From contig RFIZ01000060.1 of NCBI GenBank assembly GCA_003695105.1, positions 1 through 10,131 of the forward strand: DNA of 10,131 nt. The letters run 5' to 3'. The stretch comes from Fidelibacterota bacterium (lineage in GTDB: Bacteria; Fidelibacterota; Marinisomatia; Marinisomatales; J089). Below the pieces are notes generated by a model, which was not told where the DNA came from, ran no database searches, and saw only the letters and a list, made by a program, of their open reading frames with translations. Each line of letters starts with the position of its first letter. Positions within the stretch are counted from its first letter, which is position 1. Positions 6,859 to 10,131 of this stretch are shown in pieces. The translations under genes and the position numbers were made by a program.

Positions 6859-8175
6859 ATGAAACGAGTTGCCGTAGTGGGTACGGGATATGTCGGGCTG
6901 GTGAGCGGTGCCGGAATTTCAGATTTTGGTCACCAGGTGATTTGTGCCGACATCGATACGGACAAGATTGAACGACTGTTGCAAGGTGAGATTCCGATCT
7001 ACGAGCCCGGGCTGAAAGAAATCGTGGATCGCAACGTGGCGGCGGGACGTCTTTTGTTCACCCATGACGTACCGGCGGCCATCCGCCAGTCGGAAGTGAT
7101 CTTTATCGCGGTGGGGACACCCCAGGGAGACAATGGCGACGCCGATTTGACGGCCGTCTTCGCCGTAGCGGAAACCATCGGAAAAAACCTGAATGGCGTC
7201 AAAACGATTTGCACCAAAAGTACGGTGCCCATCGGAACCGGGAAAAAAATCTGTACCATCCTGGAAAAATTCAACGCGGACCACCACCCGTTCTATTATG
7301 TCTCCAATCCCGAATTTCTGCGGGAAGGATCCGCCGTCAAGGATTTTATGCATCCCGATCGGGTGGTCGTCGGTGCCAGTGCGCCGGAAGCCTATGCCGT
7401 CCTGCGGGATGTCTATCGCCCCCTGTATATCAATGAAACGCCGTTGGTGGAAACCAACGTGGAAACGGCTGAAACCATCAAATACGCCAGCAATGCATTT
7501 CTGGCTTTGAAAATCAGTTATATCAATGAAATGGCCAACCTCTGCGAAACGGTCGGGGCGGATGTCCACGTGGTGGCGAAAACCATGGGATCCGACGGCC
7601 GTATCAGTCCCAAGTTTCTCCACCCGGGACCCGGCTTCGGCGGCTCCTGTTTCCCGAAAGATACCCGGGCACTGTTGGGAATTGCCCGCGCACACGGTCT
7701 TCCTTTTCGGACCATCGAGGCTGCGGTAGAGGCCAACGAAGGGCAAAAACAACGCATGGCCGCCAAACTGGAACAACTGGTGGGTGACACCTTGCAGGGC
7801 AAAACGATTGGGATTCTGGGGCTGGCCTTTAAACCCCAGACCGATGATGTACGGGAATCGGCCGCCATCCCAATGATCCGTTTCCTGGAACGGAAAGGGG
7901 CGACGATCCGGGCCTACGACCCGGTGGCCAACGAGTCCATGCGGTGCCATTTCCCCCAGGTGATTTATTGTGAGCGCTGGGAGGACGCCGTCCGGGATAC
8001 CGATGCAGTCGTTATTCTCACCGACTGGAATGAATTCCGCGGTATGGACCTGCAAAAGATGCGGCAACTGGTGCGCCACCCGCGGCTGTTGGATACCCGC
8101 AATATTCTGTCCATGAAAGAATTGGCGGCGCTGGGATTTGCGTATGACAACGTGGGGCGGGGAATCCGTCCGTGA
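6859..8175 (+). CDS. ugd: UDP-glucose 6-dehydrogenase
   Basis: This cytosolic enzyme oxidises UDP-glucose to UDP-glucuronate with two NAD+, supplying acidic sugars for capsules and exopolysaccharides. The 438-residue product has the Rossmann motif G-T-G-Y-V-G at 8-13, acidic D31 after the second strand for NAD binding, and N-P-E-F-L-R-E-G at 150-157. The catalytic lysine is K208 with N212 (I-K-Y-A-S-N-A-F), and the catalytic cysteine is C264 in F-G-G-S-C-F-P-K-D (260-268). The UDP-binding C-terminal Rossmann domain runs from about 313 (G-K-T-I-G-I-L-G-L-A-F-K). Length and motif order fit bacterial UGDs. The motif set favours UDP-glucose over GDP-mannose as substrate, but UDP-N-acetyl-hexosamine or GDP-mannose relatives remain possible. 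It is the first gene of the sugar cluster, and its stop overlaps the next start by four bases. Confidence 0.92.
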   Translation: MKRVAVVGTGYVGLVSGAGISDFGHQVICADIDTDKIERLLQGEIPIYEPGLKEIVDRNVAAGRLLFTHDVPAAIRQSEVIFIAVGTPQGDNGDADLTAVFAVAETIGKNLNGVKTICTKSTVPIGTGKKICTILEKFNADHHPFYYVSNPEFLREGSAVKDFMHPDRVVVGASAPEAYAVLRDVYRPLYINETPLVETNVETAETIKYASNAFLALKISYINEMANLCETVGADVHVVAKTMGSDGRISPKFLHPGPGFGGSCFPKDTRALLGIARAHGLPFRTIEAAVEANEGQKQRMAAKLEQLVGDTLQGKTIGILGLAFKPQTDDVRESAAIPMIRFLERKGATIRAYDPVANESMRCHFPQVIYCERWEDAVRDTDAVVILTDWNEFRGMDLQKMRQLVRHPRLLDTRNILSMKELAALGFAYDNVGRGIRP

Positions 8176-8735
8176 AATTTGTCCCGACGGCTATTCCGGA
8201 GGTGATTCGTATTCAACCCGTGATCCATCGGGACGAGCGCGGGTATTTTCTGGAATCCTTCCAACGGCACCAGTTTGCCTCCGCCGGTCTGCCGGACACT
8301 TTTGTGCAGGATAATCAGGTTCTTTCCACCCGCAACGTGCTGCGCGGTTTACACTTTCAGCGACAATTTCCCCAGGGCAAATTGGTAACCTGCCCGGTGG
8401 GAAAAGTCTGGGATGTGGCCGTGGACCTGCGCCGGCATTCGCCCACTTTCCGCCGCTGGGTCGGGGTGGAATTATCGGAGGATAATCTGGAATTGCTTTA
8501 TGTTCCCCCGGGATTTGCCCACGGTTATGTCGTTCTGAGTGCCACAGCCCTGTTTCAGTACAAATGCACCGAATTCTACCATCCGGAGGATGAGGGAGGT
8601 GTGCGCTGGAATGACCCCACGCTCCGGATCCCCTGGCCGGTGACGGATCCAGTCGTATCCGCCAAGGATGAAGCCCTGCCTACACTGGATCCGGATACAG
8701 ACGGACCCTTTGCTTATGGAGACATCTATGACTGA
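8172..8735 (+). CDS. rfbC: dTDP-4-dehydrorhamnose 3,5-epimerase
   Basis: RmlC epimerises C3 and C5 of dTDP-4-keto-6-deoxyglucose, the third step toward dTDP-L-rhamnose. The 187-residue product is a cupin-type protein of normal length. It carries D-E-R-G-Y-F near residue 21, V-L-R-G-L-H-F-Q with catalytic H61, K70 in P-Q-G-K, W-D-V-A-V-D-L-R at 80-87, P-P-G-F-A-H-G at 112-118, the probable catalytic Tyr Y130, and S-A-K-D with D166 as partner of the histidine. The start is GTG 8172, which overlaps the ugd stop as GTGA. A GGGGA at 8159-8163 lies eight bases upstream and could serve as the ribosome binding site. The related 3-epimerase and 5-epimerase enzymes for other deoxysugars share this fold, so the exact end sugar is not proven by this gene alone. 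Confidence 0.92.
   Translation: MKFVPTAIPEVIRIQPVIHRDERGYFLESFQRHQFASAGLPDTFVQDNQVLSTRNVLRGLHFQRQFPQGKLVTCPVGKVWDVAVDLRRHSPTFRRWVGVELSEDNLELLYVPPGFAHGYVVLSATALFQYKCTEFYHPEDEGGVRWNDPTLRIPWPVTDPVVSAKDEALPTLDPDTDGPFAYGDIYD
8718..8721 (+). promoter_or_regulatory. Ribosome binding site that decides the rfbB start
   Basis: GGAG at 8718-8721 lies six bases before ATG 8728, inside the end of rfbC. Two earlier in-frame ATGs (8668 and 8716) exist, but neither places the glycine-rich nucleotide motif close to the N-terminus as the family requires. This site supports 8728. Confidence 0.75.
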
Positions 8736-9807
8736 GACTTTATTGGTCACCGGTGGCTGCGGATTTATCGGTTCCAATTTTATTCGGTACGTCCTGGAAC
8801 GGGACAATGCGGTTCAGGTAGTCAACCTGGACAAACTCACCTATGCCGGGAATCCGGCCAGTCTGCAGGACCTGGAAGGAACCTCTCGCTACCATTTTGT
8901 CCGGGGCGATATCGGCGATGCAACGGTGCTTGCTACTCTCTGGGCCCGGTTCCGTCCCCGGGCGGTAGTGAATTTCGCCGCCGAAAGTCATGTAGATCGG
9001 TCCATCTCCGGTCCCGATGATTTCATTCATACCAACATTCTGGGTACCTACCGGCTGTTACAATCAGCTCTGGAATATTACCGGGAATTGCCGCCCCAAG
9101 AGCAGGCCGGCTTCCGGTTCCATCACGTATCCACGGACGAAGTATTCGGGTCCCTGGGGACAGAAGGAGCATTTACGGAAACCACTCCCTATGATCCCAG
9201 TTCTCCCTATTCGGCTTCCAAAGCCGCCAGCGATCACCTGGTCCGGGCCTGGCACCGCACCTTCGGGCTGCCGGTCCTGATTACCAATTGTTCCAACAAT
9301 TACGGACCCTACCAATTCCCGGAAAAACTGATTCCCTTGATGATTCTCAATGGTCTGGAAGAAAAACCGCTCCCGGTGTATGGCAAAGGAGAAAACGTAC
9401 GGGACTGGCTCTATGTGGAAGCTCAGTGCGCGGAAATCTACACCGTCATTCAACAGGGGAGGGTGGGCGAAACCTACAATATTGGCGGCCAGAATGAGAT
9501 TCCCAACCTTGCCGTGGTGGAAACCATCTGTGACCTCCTGGACGAGTTGCATCCCCGGGACGACCGGCGCTCTCACCGGGATCTGATTACCTTTGTCACC
9601 GACCGGCCGGGACATGATTTTCGCTACGCCATCGACGCCACCAAGATCCGGCGCGAATTGGGCTGGCAGCCACGCCATTCCTTTTCCAGCGGCCTGCGCC
9701 GGACGGTCCGGTGGTATTTGGAGCACCGGTCCTGGTGGGAACCCCTGCGATCGGGTGCGTATCAGGACTACTACCGCAAACAATACCGGAGTCTCCATGC
9801 TCACTAG
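8728..9807 (+). CDS. rfbB: dTDP-glucose 4,6-dehydratase
   Basis: RmlB converts dTDP-glucose to dTDP-4-keto-6-deoxyglucose using tightly bound NAD+, the second step of dTDP-rhamnose synthesis and the branch point for other dTDP-deoxysugars. The 359-residue product is an extended short-chain dehydrogenase/reductase. It has the nucleotide motif T-G-G-C-G-F-I-G-S-N at 8-17, L-D-K-L-T-Y-A-G at 34-41, N-F-A-A-E-S-H-V-D-R-S at 82-92, catalytic T135-D136-E137 in V-S-T-D-E-V-F-G, Y161 and K165 in Y-S-A-S-K, N-C-S-N-N-Y-G-P-Y-Q-F-P-E-K at 187-200, and R-P-G-H-D-F-R-Y at 293-300. One oddity is that the usual R-D-W-L-Y-V-E-D-H reads R-D-W-L-Y-V-E-A-Q at 225-233. The start overlaps rfbC by eight bases, and the stop overlaps the next gene by eleven. 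Confidence 0.95.
   Translation: MTETLLVTGGCGFIGSNFIRYVLERDNAVQVVNLDKLTYAGNPASLQDLEGTSRYHFVRGDIGDATVLATLWARFRPRAVVNFAAESHVDRSISGPDDFIHTNILGTYRLLQSALEYYRELPPQEQAGFRFHHVSTDEVFGSLGTEGAFTETTPYDPSSPYSASKAASDHLVRAWHRTFGLPVLITNCSNNYGPYQFPEKLIPLMILNGLEEKPLPVYGKGENVRDWLYVEAQCAEIYTVIQQGRVGETYNIGGQNEIPNLAVVETICDLLDELHPRDDRRSHRDLITFVTDRPGHDFRYAIDATKIRRELGWQPRHSFSSGLRRTVRWYLEHRSWWEPLRSGAYQDYYRKQYRSLHAH
9788..9791 (+). promoter_or_regulatory. Ribosome binding site for the export gene
   Basis: GGAG at 9788-9791 lies five bases before ATG 9797, within the rfbB coding sequence. It supports this start, which is directly followed by a signal peptide. Confidence 0.7.
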
Positions 9808-10131
9808 ATTCATCGGACTTGGCTTGTTGCTGGGAGGCCTCGTTTTCGCACAGACCGAACCGACCAATCCCTATAGTTTTGCCCAGCCGTTGATGCAATT
9901 TTCCGAAGCCATCAAACCCTTCACCACCGCCACGGTACCCCGTCAACCGGTGCCGGTGGATAAGCCGATCGATCCCCGGACCTACCTGCTGGGTCCGGGA
10001 GATGTTTTGGGCTACGACCTGGTCTACACGGAGAATTTCAGCGGGGAGGTGGCGGTCGGTCCTTCCGGAGATGTCCTGATTCCCGGAATCGGGTTGGTCA
10101 ACGTCAATGGTGTGACACTGGAGGAAGCGGC
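9797..10131 (+). CDS. Polysaccharide export protein (Wza/KpsD-like), N-terminal part, cut by window end
   Basis: The frame runs from ATG 9797 off the end of the window, giving 111 complete codons. It begins with a signal peptide (M-L-T-R, then a hydrophobic core about 5-17 and probable cleavage after F-A at residue 18). A proline-rich linker follows, and then a polysaccharide biosynthesis/export domain from about residue 62. That domain shows Y-L-L-G-P-G-D-V-L at 63-71, the V-x-V-G-P-S-G-D-V-L-I-P strand pair at 86-96, and the G-V-T-L-E-E-A helix start at 105-111. Members form outer-membrane or periplasmic channels for capsule and exopolysaccharide. Wza itself is a lipoprotein, but no cysteine occurs in the visible part, so this one is probably cleaved by signal peptidase I. 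The gene overlaps rfbB by eleven bases and continues the sugar cluster. It may have SLBB domains beyond the window. Confidence 0.85.
   Translation, partial: MLTRFIGLGLLLGGLVFAQTEPTNPYSFAQPLMQFSEAIKPFTTATVPRQPVPVDKPIDPRTYLLGPGDVLGYDLVYTENFSGEVAVGPSGDVLIPGIGLVNVNGVTLEEA

Noticed and set aside
6919..8079. A 386-codon open frame on the minus strand opposite ugd
   Set aside because: It lies wholly inside a gene with complete catalytic motifs, has no recognisable domain, and is explained by the codon bias of the plus-strand gene.
9064..9867. A 267-codon minus-strand frame spanning rfbB and the export gene start
   Set aside because: It is antisense to two well-supported genes, has no motif, and shows no ribosome binding site of note.

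Overview
The window is a densely packed, single-strand (+) stretch of a bacterial chromosome. It holds nine recognisable genes plus the tail of a tenth. It suggests a Gram-negative bacterium, because the last gene begins a polysaccharide-export protein of the Wza/KpsD class with a signal peptide. By eye the composition is moderately GC-rich. My best guess is the Fibrobacteres-Chlorobi-Bacteroidetes (FCB) superphylum or a related candidate lineage. The reasons are the long acidic N-terminal extension on ribosomal protein S1, the YbbR protein, and the large membrane-anchored von Willebrand A protein. This is inference, not a phylogenetic result.

Layout. Positions 1-84 hold the C-terminal end of a probable RluB/RsuA-type pseudouridine synthase. 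It is followed by cytidylate kinase (cmk, 160-834) and ribosomal protein S1 (rpsA, 831-2723), a widespread housekeeping pairing. A 20-base gap leads to a single-pass YbbR-domain protein (2744-3730). Its stop overlaps the start of tsaD (3727-4722), the tRNA t6A-modifying enzyme. The tsaD stop in turn overlaps a 700-residue membrane-anchored VWA-domain protein of unknown function (4719-6821). After a 37-base gap, the largest non-coding interval downstream of cmk, a surface-polysaccharide cluster begins: UDP-glucose 6-dehydrogenase (6859-8175), dTDP-4-dehydrorhamnose 3,5-epimerase (8172-8735), dTDP-glucose 4,6-dehydratase (8728-9807), and the first 111 codons of a polysaccharide-export protein (9797 to the window end).

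How the genes work together. The first half is nucleotide supply, translation and tRNA modification. YbbR and the VWA protein add two envelope proteins of uncertain role. The second half supplies UDP-glucuronate and dTDP-sugar precursors and, at the edge, the start of an export machine, as expected for the front of a capsule/exopolysaccharide or O-antigen locus. Six of the eight internal gene junctions overlap (4, 4, 4, 4, 8 and 11 bases). The other two gaps are 20 and 37 bases with no visible terminator, so long co-transcription and translational coupling are likely.

No RNA genes, insertion sequences, CRISPR arrays, long nucleotide repeats or phage genes were seen. No wholly new system is evident. 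The least explained items are the VWA protein and its overlapping partnership with YbbR and tsaD.
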